Below, one piece after another: positions 28,625 through 41,618 of a DNA stretch of 64,000 bases (position 1 is the first letter of the stretch; each line of letters starts with the position of its first letter). A program made the position numbers and the translations under genes. Source of the stretch: Nymphaea colorata (lineage: Eukaryota; Streptophyta; Magnoliopsida; Nymphaeales; Nymphaeaceae); assembly GCF_008831285.2 (NCBI RefSeq), contig NC_045144.1, positions 4,580,268 to 4,644,267 on the forward strand. Direction: 5' to 3'. The notes beneath the pieces were generated by a model, which saw nothing but the letters and a program-made list of their open reading frames with translations, was not told the DNA's origin and did no database searches.

Positions 28625-31600
28625 TCAACGAACACGCCGGACTCTCTCTTCCTGTCCTAAGCCAAGGGACTTCTGCGCATCAGCTATGCCTTTAGGATCT
28701 GCAAGAGAATACAGTAGTGAGATCAAAGCCACAAACTATTCAGGTAATCATGAATGAGACGTACCTGACTTATAACAACAAGAAATAAAGAGGAATAATA
28801 GAAAAGTAAGCTACAATATTCCATCCCCCAGAAAAACCCATTGCAGGCCTTCCTCGTTTTCAAATAAGACCCACAAAGTTGCTTGATTGGTCATATATGA
28901 ATTAAAAGATTACGCAAACCAAAGCTCGCTTTCAGAGAACAAAGTTTATAATCCTTCAGAGCACAAAAGCCTACTTCAGAACTGAACAAGAAGCGTTCAA
29001 AACAAAGGCAACATATAACATCACCAGGTAACTGGTAAGTCTCCTAACATGACACTGAACTTAATTTTACTGGCTCTGCCTGGTAATTGAACTTTAAGAT
29101 TTGCAACATGGCACGATTCACAGAGGTTGCAGTTATAACTTATAAACATGTAAAATTGATGCTAAGAAATACAAGAAAGAATAGAGAGAAGAGGGAGAGG
29201 AAGATCTGGAAAAGTCAAAATGAAGTGGAAAAAATATTACACATTGAAACCAAAGCCATGTGGAATGATTTGTAGCATTCTGCCACAAAAGCATCATGTG
29301 TGATGAATAAGCTAGGATGTGAAGACACTCGTATGCCGAGTCGAGGTGAATGGCTTAAATTAGTTCACATTGCCGGCAAGCCACACTAAAAACTGGACTA
29401 AGATGCTTCTTATATGCTGATTAGTTCAAATGCCAGCAAGAAGGGTTCAGCAGACTGGAAGACCAGCTTTGCACAAACAATTACATGCTCTCTGAAATTA
29501 CAAAAAGGAAACATCTCTCCAGCAAGATTAGTTTGCATCGACAGGCCAAATTTTTCAGAACAAATTGACCAAAAATATTCTGTTAATTAAGACATGAAAT
29601 GCAGGTTACATCTAATAAAAGAATTATACTTTGCAAAGGGAATAACAAAAGCAGGTACTTACGGAACATTTCTATGCCACGATAAAAGGGTCAAGCATAA
29701 AAAATGAGCATGCCATGTCACCGCTTGGTTGTGATCTTGGAGTGACAAGAGTCACAAAAGAATAGATAGAGGTGACCAACTATGTAATTGTTTTTTTAAG
29801 GCAATTCTACATTTTTCCCCATAGCCCTAGGGCTGTCTCAGATCTCCTATGTGCAAAAGTTGATAAACTAGTTCCTGCAGAGTTTCCTTTGGTTCAGTTT
29901 TACAATGGGATTGAACAGTGTAAAGCAAAATAGATCTCTTCTGAGTTATTCTGGAAGTTTGAGGCAAAGGGAAACAAACCCCAGTACTTCCTCTGGAGGA
30001 GGCAAACAGTTATTTCTACCAAAATGGAGATAGAAAGAAGGAAGAACTTCTCTTACTGACATAATGCATGGATTAAATATGCACCTATTCTAGATATTGG
30101 AATATATTTAGCAACTTATGCCTACAATGTAACAATGACAAAAAAAAAATCATGTAACCTCTTCCAACTCAAAGAAGACCCTTGATAGTAAGCGGAACAT
30201 AACAAGCAATTCAAGATTTTAATTCACTAAGTCTCTCAACTAACAAAAGTTCATCTTGTTTGAGAGATGGAAATAAGACATACCAAAGAACTGTGTGAAT
30301 ATGCGAGTGAAGAAGCTTAAATTACGCGAGACATGATATGCCATAGCAGGAGGAAGCGGTTTCACAACAGTGTCAATGCTGAACACTCTCCTCAGAAACT
30401 GTAAATGCAAGAAAATTAAAACAATGAACTTAGAGATCCTCACATAAGACAATTGACGTGATTCTGAATTTTTAATTCACATAATATAGTTACTGAAGCA
30501 AAATAGTAAGAAGGAAAAATCCATTCAAGGCAAGCAAAATAACGGAGGCACAAGCAATGCCTGTAAATGACTCAGTCAAAACCTGAATGCAAAACCTGCA
30601 GGTATATAGTGCCATGGTTTGCAAAAATTAGGTCTCTCAGAAACTTAACAGATAGTTCCAAATATCTACAGGTAAGGGCGCAGATTTGTGAATAAAAGTC
30701 AATTTGATTTAGAGCATGAAAACATACAGACAAGTACATCAAGTAATCTTGCAGAACCTGCAAAGTACACTCTATAGATTTTGTTAAATCCGAACATGGG
30801 GCTACTTTATCGGTCAGTCATAATCTTCTCTAGGTAGTAGGCACATATGGAATTATTTTGGCAGGTTGGCCTAGTAATTATGCAGGTGGTTGTTCAATGT
30901 TCAGTTGCCTATGCTCAAAACTTCTTGCAGGTAGGCGTTGTGGTGGCCCGGATACTGCTACAAATGTTAGTCTTCCTAGCGAGGATCGCTTAGTCAGATC
31001 TATGTCCATATATTCTCCCTTCTAGCCAAGAGATACTAGCCTTACAAACATTATGCAAATGACACGACAAAAGATTGAGTAAAACATTCCCCAAAACAAT
31101 TAAAAAAACATGAAAGTATGTGGGGGTATAGTTTTGTAAAGAATAGAGTAGCGCCATGTGATGATATATAATAACAAACTGGTCGCAGGCCATCAATACA
31201 CATTTCATGCACAGAATCAAATTACTCAAAGTTAGCAAGGCATCACAAGAAATTCAGACTTAAACTTTAACTGAAAATAACCATTTTCAGTAGAAATCTT
31301 ACATACACTGGACGATAGGGACATAGCATAATCCAAGTGTGACAGCTAAGGAAACAGCAACACACTAAGTTATAATAAATTGCAGATGCGCTTTATGAGA
31401 TGCTAATTTTAGCCCATAGCAATTGCTCGACAACCAACATAAGAGAACCTAGTAAGCAGCATTGCTTTCTTAAAATCAACCATCTTTCCTGAAAAAAAAC
31501 TTCCCAGGTCATGAAAAGCAAAAAACTAAATGACAAACACAATTTATACTTCCTCTCTCAGCACATTAATCTACATATACAACAGAGTGATTTCTAGTTG

Positions 31601-32500
31601 TGGACAATGGTAGCATGAAAACGTTATAAATAGAAGATGGCGGTGATGATTGAATATGGGCGTATCATGAATGATTACAGAAAATAAGATAAGAACATCC
31701 AAAATTATATATAAAGGAAAAAATGAAGTTAGAAGGGTAGGAAAAAAGACAGGAAGTAGAACACAGGCGGCACATAGGATTTGACGGAGCCACCACCTGG
31801 AAATAAAGTAATATACGTCTGACTGGAAAAATGAGTCCCATCAAGATCAAATTCAAGGAAGAAACAATTAGGATAGAAGAATGCCCTCTAGTTGACGGCT
31901 TGAGCAAGTTGACATAGACACCAACAGAAACTTGCAGCATTTCGAGAAAGAGTGAATGAAAAATGCAACAATTGGCAGACTAGAACAGCAATAAGGAGAC
32001 ATATAAGCAATTTGGCAAAGTGAACACAACGGAACACAGCCAGAAACCAAAAGTTTCTCTCAGATAACAAGTATCGACGCTACCATCATCAAGAAGCCTT
32101 TCGCAACGACATGGACTCCGTTTCAAAGGCCCTAATTCCTATTCTCCTGCTATTTAAAGCTACAATCTGGTTACTTCCTGCTCCATTTTGCTTTCCCCAG
32201 TGTGAAAGCCAAACAGAAGCTAATACCGGAAGCGTGAAATTGAGAAGAACGATGGAGTTTTCAACGCAATTTTGACGATAAGGGTACCTGAAAATTCCTC
32301 TGGAAGGAATAGCGGAGCTCAGGGTCAATCTCCGGGACGTCCTCCTCCGGCCCTTTCTTGGAAGAGATGGACCGCTTGCGAGGAACGTACATGGTGGGGG
32401 TCTGCCCGGGCTGGTTGGTGGCCTTCAGCTTGGCGTCTTCAAAGGGCTCCACCTTCTCCTCGTCCCTCCATGGAGCCGACGACAACAACTTCTTCTTCAT
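28625..32500 (-). CDS. Small conserved-looking protein of unknown function, 133 residues
   Basis: Three exons on the minus strand: 32500-32288, 30398-30284 and 28698-28625. The two long introns (1.9 and 1.6 kb) have GT-AG ends, and the frame joins exactly at both. The ATG at 32500 is used because the codon three further upstream is GTG. The protein begins MKKKLLSSAPWRDEEKVEPF, has a Thr/Pro-rich stretch with a basic PRKRS patch, then the acidic IDPELRYSFQRNFQFLRRVF, a hydrophobic/aromatic block RNLSFFTRIFTQFFDPKGIA, and the basic end GQEERVRRVR. No signal peptide or clear membrane helix is present. I do not recognise a family. Dense splice consistency and the non-random, ordered sequence argue for a real gene. 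Confidence 0.8.
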
Positions 32501-32509
32501 CTTCTTCAC

Positions 32510-32511
<2 letters not shown>

Positions 32512-32555
<44 letters not shown>
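32512..32555. repeat. (GA)22 microsatellite in the leader of the small gene
   Basis: Lies 11 bases upstream of the ATG on the minus strand, where it reads (CT)n. Leader CT runs are common in plants and may affect transcription or translation. Confidence 0.95.
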
Positions 32556-32559
<4 letters not shown>

Positions 32560-32830
32560 AGTTCAGCAGAACTCGAGGGATAGAGGCATGGGAAAGAGAT
32601 TTGAGCAATGTTATCAAAATGGGCTTCTCAGTGGAATGAGAGATGCCAAACGATTCAGTGAATCGGCTGAATCGAATTGGAATCGGATTAAAATTAAATA
32701 ATATTTTTTTAAAATTTAAAAAATGTAGCAGCAGAACGACAAAACAATCCAAGGAAAAAAAAAATCACTTTTTATAAGGACAAAAATTCTGATGATATAG
32801 TGACATGGTAGCTTGAAAGAGGTTGAATGC
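32556..32830. other. 5' flank of the small gene
   Basis: Contains GAATCGG words near 32650-32690 and AT-rich DNA. No gene is seen. Confidence 0.4.
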
Positions 32831-33105
32831 ATATGAGGTGTATGTTTGGCTCTAAGATACCAAGCGCCGTCTATTTGTGCTCCAGTTCGAAGGCAATGAA
32901 GAATGAACTTTTTCTTGTAAGAATATGAGGCGCATGTTAGGCCCCCAAACACTCATGTCCCTCCTATATCTATAGTATGGATGGCAATTACTAAGGACTT
33001 TTCTTATATGAATATGAGGTACTATGTGTTTGGAGCCAAATACCCATCACTCTTCAATCTATACTCCAATTGAAAGGCAAATGTTGACTTGCTCTTTTCT
33101 TATGG
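32831..33105. repeat. Degenerate ~90-bp minisatellite, three copies
   Basis: Units start with ATATGAGG at 32831, 32923 and 33012 (periods 92 and 89). Copies one and three share TGTTTGGCTC/TGTTTGGAGC, CTCCAGTTCGAAGGCAA/CTCCAATTGAAAGGCAA and a closing CTTTTTCTT/CTTTTCTT. Copy two is more diverged. Confidence 0.7.
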
Positions 33106-36100
33106 GATCGGAGCACCAAATCTTCGAAAGATAAAGTGACTTCCAATGAAAGTGGAGATTTTGAAGGAAATGAACTCAGACAACACCAGAATGCCAACAC
33201 AACTTGCTTTCATGCAAAGCAAACAAGAAATGTTCAAGAAAGTAGATTCCTTGCAAGATGAAGCAGAAACAAGTCGGTAAATAGCTCAACCAGCTAGCTA
33301 ATCAAACAAGTCGGTGAATTACTTGGGGGCTTAGTTTTGATGGCTGTTATACATATTCAACACCTGTCAGTGAGCAAGGAAGAAGAATGAAGATGACCTT
33401 GATGGAAAAGTATCATTTCTTTTTTAAGTGGCAACACATTACTTCACACATTTAAGCTTCCAGGTGATTTGAGATCATGGGGACTTAGATTTTAAGATCT
33501 TAAATCATTGATTTCGACCTACGATTTGAAATGTTGTGTTGTGTTCAATTACGATATGAAGTTGTAACTTTTGCATCTGAAGATCATCAGGTCCAAAAGC
33601 TTCATGGCAAGAGATCCATCAATTTGAGGATAAGGATCTTAAATTCATGGTTCCTAAATATGTGGTTTGTTGGAAGTATGAATTTCAAGTAACATTGAGT
33701 TCTTAGATCTAAGATCCAAGGTAATGAAGAGTGAAGACACCCCTTATAAAATCTTGAGCGTTCGTTTACCTTAGGTCTCAGATTTTAAGTTATTGGGCAT
33801 CTCATATCTAAGGACTAGAGATCAGACACCCCATGGCTTCAAATATGATGTTTTAGCCACATATTAAAGATATCGAATTCTCATTTTTCTATGGCTCTGA
33901 ATTGCAGTGTTGGTTTCAAGTACAAAAAAAGGTCAGGAAACCATGACAATCAATAACTTAACAATCCTTTTTGTAAGTCCCTCAAGATCCTTTATAATTT
34001 TCAATACGAGACTAAATTTTTAGAGTATAATATTTACCATATGAGTCCCACATCAAACGAATTTTCAAGTATGAGATTGGGGCTATATAAACACATGCAT
34101 TTTTGTCTCAAATTCTTTAATAACTTTTTACTTTATCTTTTGTTTGTCAATCTTAATTTGATTTCCATTTATTGACTTAATTTTCTTCTTACGTACGTAG
34201 ATGCCCCCCTTCAAGGCCGAACATATTTAGTAGGACTCCTCGATTTTTGTGTCCACCGACCTTCCGTGGTACACCACCAACTGCATTGCATTGGATCCAA
34301 CAGTGTGTTTAATCATGATCTTTCGATGCATTGCATTATGGGACCAATAAAGTTTCATGCAAGATGCACTCCTTGTGGGACCAATAAAGTTTATGATTTT
34401 CTCAAGATAATTCATTTTGCTCACAACGAAGGGAGGAAAATCAAGTTTTTCAGACAGAAAGAATTGATTAGCTGAGGTCAACAGGCTAGAGAAAGAGTAG
34501 ACTTTTATTTGGTTGTTGTGAAGTCCAATAAAAAAAATGTCACACTGAACAGCGAGGCAGTTACTTGTTATCGTTTTGTCCATTCTACCTACGACGTAAC
34601 ATGACAATATTTAAAAAGAAAAAAAAAGACAAACATACAAGTAAATAAAAAAAAAAAAAAGGTTTAAAAGAGCCACATGAAAAGAGATCGTACTTCATAT
34701 TATACACCTGCCCCCATGTTTTGTTATTTTTCCTTCCCTAGACGCCCAATCTCATGCATTAGGCCTTTTTCCAGTTCCAACGTCACTCTCTGAGATGCAT
34801 TTTCATTTTTTAATATAATTTTCACTTTTTCTCATTCTGGGTATTTTAGTCATTTGAGCACTCTAACACACACTTCAATGTTCGGGGTCGAACACATAGA
34901 GATTCAGATCTCGTATTGTTTTGAGAAATTCTTATTTTGAAGCCTACTTTTCACACACAATTCCAAAACAAGAAATCATTTTCTTATGGTTTTTTAATAA
35001 ATTATGTGCATCCTTCAGGCACATTAACCAGTAAAACCAAAAACTCTCATTATAGGCAAATGAAATTCAAATTTTTTATATATAAAAAAATGAAAATATC
35101 TCTACAATGCAGCTAGAGAATGTAGGGTTCCAGAACCGGTTACATGACGACACTTACATCATATCCTGCCTCACTTGAGCTTTGAGTCATAAATTTGGGC
35201 ATCGGGTCTAGTTGGGTAGCTTAAGTTGGCCTTACAACTTATTTAAAATATTATTTATTTTATTTTAATATGTATATATATTATAATTAATTATATTATT
35301 ATTATAAATATTATATTTTTACATATATTTTTTATAATCGAACTGGCGCACTAATGAAACCTCAAGCTCGAAAATAGTTCAAGGGAAGCAACTTGAGCAC
35401 GACTCACTAGTTACTTGTTGAGTTCGAGTTCGAGTCGATTAAAGCTCGACAAACTCAATTAAGGCTCGAACTCAACTCAACACTTACGTGTTGAGCTCGA
35501 ACTCAAGTCAATTATTTGAACGAGTCCACTCAGTCGAGCTACCTCATGACTCGGCTCGAACTCGTTACAAGCCAAAGCCAAGCATATCAAACCGAACCCG
35601 GCCTAATACTTTTTAAATAAATGTCCTCATCCATCACAAATTTAATTTATTACCTTTTCAAGTTGATCCAGTTTTTTACTTATACCACAACGAGGTAAAA
35701 AGAGGGTTCTGGATATTAATCTGACGGTAAAAATGAGGTCGCCGACAAAGTGATATTCTCAACAACATATGGAAAAAGAAAAGAAAGGGACTTTCCTCTA
35801 AGTAAAAAAAAAAAAATGCAATATGGCTTAACACCGTCTCCCAAACCTGAAGAGTAACATTGTTATTTGATGTCAGGAGGACCCTTGAAATAGCTCTCCA
35901 TATCTTATGCCATGGACATAGACAGAGACATAGGCAGATGCATACCTACACACACGCATGCATATAAGCACAAATCGTAACATTATCTGTGTAATATATA
36001 CATCTGCATCTGTATATATGTATGTCTTATGCATTGCATGAATCCTCCATCCATGATCATGTCAACTGTGAAAAAAGAGTAAAAAAAGAACTTGCTACTT

Positions 36101-36202
36101 TACAGCAGCCATTGGAGAAGCAGTTGCAGCAGAACCACCTCCCCACCAAAAGAAAAATTGAATCTGCAAGTGAGACATCAAGGGCAAGAAAAAAAAAAAA
36201 AT
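33106..36202. other. Gene-free spacer with word repeats
   Basis: About 33430-33860 is rich in GATCTTAAATC, AGATCTAAGATC and GATTTGAGATC words on both strands. A 17-base sequence (GGGACCAATAAAGTTT...) is repeated 37 bases apart at 34340 and 34377. About 35190-35610 has a GGGCATCGGGTC start followed by GAGCTCGA words. No coding region is supported. Confidence 0.45.
35340..35610. repeat. Degenerate GAGCTCGA-word repeat, second copy
   Basis: Repeated GAGTTCGAGTCGA and AGGCTCGAACTCA words in both orientations, as in 1440-2120 and 58377-58838. Ends are not resolved. Confidence 0.55.
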
Positions 36203-37189
36203 TCAAGGACAGAAGCTCCCCAGATTGGTCCTCTGGCTGGGGATGGTGAAGTGCCTGAGTCTGCCCTCCTGTTGCTTCATGTACCACTCGCAGAGAAAGG
36301 CCATGGAGTACTTGTCTTCCACAGCCCTGTTCACATCATGGACAAACACGTCTGTGGATCCGCCATCTTTCCTGTTCCTGGCCATCAGACCAGCCGTGTA
36401 AATGGCGGTCATCCTCCCCGGTGCGTTCTCGTGGTACCCAGTTGGGGCGTCCACCATGATCAAGTCCCACTGCACCTCATAGATCTGATCAGGGAGACCC
36501 TTCAGGGAAAGCCTGCAACCAGATTCTCTGGGGTCTGTCACAGAGGTGCACTCTTCCTGGAGCCCCAGTTTCAGAAGCTCGTCGGCGTCGCTCACCTTGG
36601 TGTCGTACCCGACGTGGTACACCTCCAGACCGGGCCGCTCCTTCGTGACCATCCGTATCCAGGACTCGTCTTCCTCCAGGAAGGCGGTGCGGCCGCCATG
36701 GTTGAGGGTGCTCCAGAGGAGGCTGTCGCGACCGAGGCCGAAGACCAGGAAGTTGCAGGGGCCCTTCTTCTGGAGGACGTTGGAGGTGACGGACACCTCC
36801 TTGAGGGTCTGCTGCGGGGTTATGTTGGAGGTGGCGTAGTGAACGAGGACCTCCATCACCGAGGCCGGGAGCTTGGTGCATGGCTGATCAGTTGGTGGGG
36901 GGCACTCTGTTTTCTCTTCTGGCGATGACGAGATCAATGATGTTGTTGCAGATGATGACTCTGTTAATGTTGCCGGTGCTGAAGAAGAAGAAGGAGAAGA
37001 AGAAGAAGATGATGATGATATGTCTGTTGCTTCTGCTTCTGTGGCTGTTCTTGGGGATGTTGGTGTCGGGGAGGAGAATGAGAAGTTTGATCTGAGAGCA
37101 ATGAAGAGGAGGAAAGCAAGGAAGAGGGAGAGGAGCAGGAGCTTGGTGTTGAGAGAAGAGGAGTTGGGTTTGGATCTGAAGAGACCCAT
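36203..37189 (-). CDS. GXM: Glucuronoxylan 4-O-methyltransferase (DUF579, GXM type)
   Basis: Single exon, 328 residues. GXM enzymes use S-adenosylmethionine to methylate O-4 of glucuronic acid side chains on xylan in the Golgi during secondary wall formation. Residues 15-34 form a hydrophobic signal-anchor (type II membrane topology), followed by a Ser-rich stem (about 57-90, with a run of Ser) and the DUF579 domain from about 105. Motifs: LVHYATSN (115-122), PCNFLVFGLG (144-153), NHGGRTAFLEEDESW (163-177), WDLIMVDAPTGY (241-252), APGRMTAIYTAG (256-267), VFVHDVNR (281-288), and an FCP end. DAPTGY and VHDVNR point to the GXM branch rather than IRX15, which has DGPRG and VHDYYR. The frame stays open upstream to 37375, but MGLFRS is the natural start. 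The GC-rich domain casts long antisense open frames that are not genes. Confidence 0.93.
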   Translation of the reverse strand: MGLFRSKPNSSSLNTKLLLLSLFLAFLLFIALRSNFSFSSPTPTSPRTATEAEATDISSSSSSSSPSSSSAPATLTESSSATTSLISSSPEEKTECPPPTDQPCTKLPASVMEVLVHYATSNITPQQTLKEVSVTSNVLQKKGPCNFLVFGLGRDSLLWSTLNHGGRTAFLEEDESWIRMVTKERPGLEVYHVGYDTKVSDADELLKLGLQEECTSVTDPRESGCRLSLKGLPDQIYEVQWDLIMVDAPTGYHENAPGRMTAIYTAGLMARNRKDGGSTDVFVHDVNRAVEDKYSMAFLCEWYMKQQEGRLRHFTIPSQRTNLGSFCP

Positions 37190-38512
37190 CAGGGCTAACT
37201 GTTGGGCTCTCAGAGTTCTTGGGCTTTTGCAGAGAAGGTCCCCTGTTTCTGAGAAAGGGATGATGAGGAAGAAGAAGAACAGAAGGTTGTGGAATACGGG
37301 TTGGTCATGGAGCTTAAGTAGCAGGTGTGGGTGAAACATCAAAGACCTTGTGGACGATTGATTTTTACATGACAACTACCTTGGGTATGGCTCAAGTCTG
37401 TGTTTGTTCAAATCGGTGGGTACCACCGTATCGGTCGACAGAGACAAGATACGGGTCCGATACGATTCATTTCAAAGCCAGCCAATATCAAGCCCTAACG
37501 GCCTGTATCGGTTGATACGGCCTGGAACTAAACCGTCACAGGCTAAAAGCGTATCGCCGATATATCTCAGTGAGAGAAAGGGAAGTTGTTGGGGTTGGAG
37601 TTGAAAGGTGTGAGAACCTCATTAATTTATTGATAAAAGTGTTTGCTGTTCATTTTTTTCCACCTCCCCTTGCACAACTGAGATTCATACCTAAAAAATT
37701 TTTTAAGTTGAGAAAGATTACCTAATCTTGGCTTGAGTAGTACAAAAGCATGCTGACCTAACGCCCTTTCTTTAAGATCATGAACATTTATTCAACAGGA
37801 TTTACCAGCAACGGGAAAAAGTTTCACCGGAGATGGTGAATGTCCGCAATGCACCGGCACCGGCCGGAAAAGGATTAAAATGAAGCAGAGAGTTGAAAAA
37901 TAGAGATATTGCAAATGAAACAGATCGAGTGAGGAACAATTATTATTGTTGTTATTACTATTATTTGGTCAATCTAGATGGATTGGATACTACCCGAGAA
38001 TCAACTCTCTTTAATTGGCTGGACTTGGTAGAAAAGGCAAATTCTGATTTCATTACTAGTTGGATTCATTTTTTATATGCAATTCACTGAATCTTAGAAC
38101 CATAGGCATTTAGAATATGGTAAAAATTTGTCTTCATCCCTTATACAAACGTTGGATCTTGTGCTCCTTGGTTCCAAATTTGATTTTGAAAAGTGAGCTA
38201 TAATTGACTTAATGTAGAAAAAATGAGTAGTAAAAAAAACAATTAAAAAAAAAAGCATTTTAACTCTGAATCACGTTACAAAATCCTTTTATCTTTACAC
38301 ATATTTGCAAGCATATCTTGAGATATCTTAGTTTACACCTTCGTACACGACAAATATGAGAACCATCAACATCGCCTGCAGTTTTTATCTGATTGATGTC
38401 ACATAAAAATATGTACAGGTGAATTTTCAGTAGATAATTGACCGACAAATTCGGTTTTCTATATTTACATCACTAGATGTGAAAGCTTGGCAGATTGTTA
38501 AAGAATTGAGGA
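37190..38512. other. Promoter side of GXM and spacer
   Basis: GXM leader and promoter lie at the left. About 37420-37570 contains repeated GTATCGG/GATACGG words in both orientations, another word-type repeat. The rest is AT-rich with no gene. Confidence 0.45.
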
Positions 38513-38690
38513 GTGTGAGCGCAACTGGTTGGATTAGCGAATGGCAGGTGGTCGGTTACTGATTCAAATCCCACAGGATTTGCGAAAGCCAACACATGAT
38601 GGTTGTTTAAGATCCACTTGGTTGGCGCCCTGCCCAATCCAGTTAGCTTCATGTGTGAGAGAGTAAGCTGTTTGCCGACTTCAAATCTTT
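38513..38690 (+). repeat. SINE-like (tRNA-derived) element
   Basis: GAGCGCAACTGGTTGGATTA resembles a tRNA D-arm region (A-box imperfect). About 40 bases later GATTCAAATC is a good B-box, followed by a non-tRNA body and a T/A-rich end near 38685-38705. Target duplications were not found by eye. The layout is typical of plant SINEs. Confidence 0.4.
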
Positions 38691-41618
38691 ATAATTTCTA
38701 AAAAAATACATGAAGAATCTAACTACACCACCAATTACAAACCAAAATATGTGCATAATGCATGTGCAACAAATTTTATAAGCCACTGACTCTTCATAAG
38801 TCATATTGGTCGAGCCAAACGTCGGCTCTCTCGTACCCACACAATTTGCTTGTTTATGTTTATTTATATATTGGTGTTCCTAAGTCACTTGCTTGTTTCC
38901 ATATATATATATATATATACTTTTCAACTATTTTATATGTTTGAAGAATTTAAGATTGAAAATTTTGTTTATTATACATTGGCGCTTGTTTCTTCTCCAA
39001 GATTTTTGGCTCGTTTTTTTAGTTTAGGTAACGTGTTCTTGGCTACCAAAGGTAGGCTTTTGTGTGTGTGTGTGTGCGCGTGCGTACATCATGGGTTCGC
39101 TATAATAAATATTTGCATGCCATGTCGATTTAGATATACATTAATTAGGGGGAAAGTGGATTATAACGTGAAGATTAGGTGACAGTGAGGGACCACAAAA
39201 AGTAAGATGATAAAATATTAAAAAAAAAGTTTTTTACATTATATGTACAATTAACAAATGGTTTGGTAGGAAAATAATTGATCATTTAAGTTCATCAATG
39301 TGAGTCCCTTTTGAGTTCATTGATTATAGTTGGTTAATTGCCCTAAAAAAGTCGGGGCAGTTTTATGGACTGTATGGCGTTGAAGGAAAGCATAGTTGGT
39401 GCTGATGATAATATATATATATATTATGAGTTGTCTTCAAGCTGGAGGAATCGCAGTTTGGGTGTTCTAATAGGTAGGTCAGGTATGGAGATGTAAGAGG
39501 GTCGAATCTGACCGAGTTTGCAACTAAACTGTTTCAAAAAAAGGTTGTATATATATATATATAATTTCTATCAAGAAAATAGATCAAATTCAGATTTAAG
39601 AACTGACTTCTAATCGGATCGATTTTAAATTAGTATTGAATGAGATTCAGTTTGAATTCAGTACGAATGCGAGTATCTATACATTTTAAAAGTTGGTTTT
39701 TAACATATCATAATATGATTTTGACTAGGTTGTGTATTTTAAAAGTCGGATTTGGATTCGTATGTGAAAATACATGTAAGATTCAGACCAGATTCTAATT
39801 CTAAATTTCAAAACTCTACCCGGATGTGGTATGACTTTTCTTCGGTCATATTTGGATCCGAATTCAATTGCAAAAATAATAGTGAACATCTTATGATTTG
39901 ATTTGGTAATGACAAAAGATACCCAATTCATTCCATGTATTACATGCCCAATTTCATGAACCACATTGGATCAGCACACTTCTCTAAGTTATGGATCTAA
40001 TTCAAGTTTTAATTGGATTCCAGTTCTCTGGCAAGAACCCAAACTTGATAACTTTCCACCATCATCTGTGAGCACTAGCTTAGCTGGAAGCCTTTTTGGA
40101 ATTTTAAATAGCTGTTCATCTTTGAGATGGATGGTAATCGAAAGTGTAGCAGTTATTGGCTCGCAGATCAGATCAAGGATCCAAAATGGTCTCTGTGGAT
40201 TCCTAACTAAGATCTTAACCGGTTGTGATCCGGGTCATCCAGTTGCAAGCTTAAATGAACCGGGTCTATTTTTGATGTCCCTAAAATGAATTCTTTCATG
40301 TACTATATTATTGTAAGTAACAAGAAATCACAAAATCCTGGATTATTTGAAAATCAATAAGAAATTAAATAAGATTATCAAAACCAAATAATATTTATTT
40401 CAATGGATATGGTGTATAGGTCGGCCCGACAGATACGCGTTACGCTATGTCTTTTACAACATTGCTAATTAACACTATATCTTCAGCCACTTAGTTGAGG
40501 GTTTGGACTTCCGAGTGATGAGTGGGAGAGACCCACTGAGTGGCTTAAGGCTAAAGCCATCACCCAATCCTTCTCCCCGTTAAAGTATTGGATCTGCTTT
40601 TTGTGCATCTACTATGTTTCAACTTGCTTGTCTGTGACATATTTTTTGTAGTACAATGAGTTGATGCTTTGAAGATTCTAAACAGATACTAGTCGCCTTA
40701 GCCCCTATCAACCCCCACTTCATCTGTTATGCCAACCACCCTGGACACTGACTACTAGGGTTTGAACTTGGGAACTTCAAGTTACAAGAAGCAGATGAAT
40801 TCAAATTTTAAATTTGCAGTGAGTGTTTTTCTGACTCAAATTGGTCCAATCAGACATCAAATTGGAAATCAGTGGTCAAGATTATGGGTTTGAGTATAAT
40901 TCTAGATCAGATCACCCATTGATTAGTAAACAAAAAGTTCTACTTGTCCACCATCCCTGTTAATTCTGCACAAGGCTTGGATGTTAAGAGGTCGTTTGGC
41001 AGTTGAAACACTCTGAATCTACCCCAAAGATTGGAGGCATATTCATTTATCACTAGAATTAAGTGTCCATGAATATGTTCCGATTTTTGTTGCACGTTAG
41101 TATAACACTCACAAAATGTTCCATTTACGAGACCAACCCTAATCGATCATATTTAAATTGGAACCACCTTTACCATATCCAATCTATCAGATGTTCACAT
41201 ATTCGCACTGGAATAGAAAACCAAACCTAAATCTAACTAAACATGATTGGATCTTATTTGTTAAGTCTGAATTCAATCCGATTTTTTAATTTGATATCGA
41301 AATTTTCTTAAGTCTGAATTCGATCCAATCTTTTAATTTGAAGCAAACTGATTAGATACATGATATGAATCTAATATATTGACATCCCCTGGGCAAAACT
41401 GAGGTTGCATTTCATCCTTCTTTCTTCAGTGAAGTTCTGAATAAACCATGATTTGTTTTAAACTCAACCTAATACAATAGATCCACCAAAGATGCCCCAT
41501 CTAGTACAAGACAATTTCATAATTTAGTCCCACAACCTAATGGGCCCAATTTGCATTAATCATATACCAAATCGCTAGCTTGGCCGAGTTGATTCCAAAA
41601 CCAAATCTAGGTAAAATA
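38691..41618. other. Gene-free AT-rich spacer with ATCC-word repeats
   Basis: TA microsatellites lie at about 38899-38920, 39409-39425 and 39547-39563, and a GT run at about 39062-39078. Parts of 39570-39960 and 41150-41390 are ATCCGAATC-word repeats; the latter has a 47-bp direct repeat (TTAAGTCTGAATTC at 41261 and 41308). No gene is supported. Confidence 0.5.

Noticed and set aside
32501-32509. Start of the unknown small protein three codons further upstream
   Set aside because: The codon at 32509-32507 on the minus strand is GTG. The first ATG in frame is at 32500.
36092-36928. 278-codon open frame on the + strand
   Set aside because: It lies antisense to the GC-rich conserved DUF579 domain of GXM and has no family features; it is a shadow frame.
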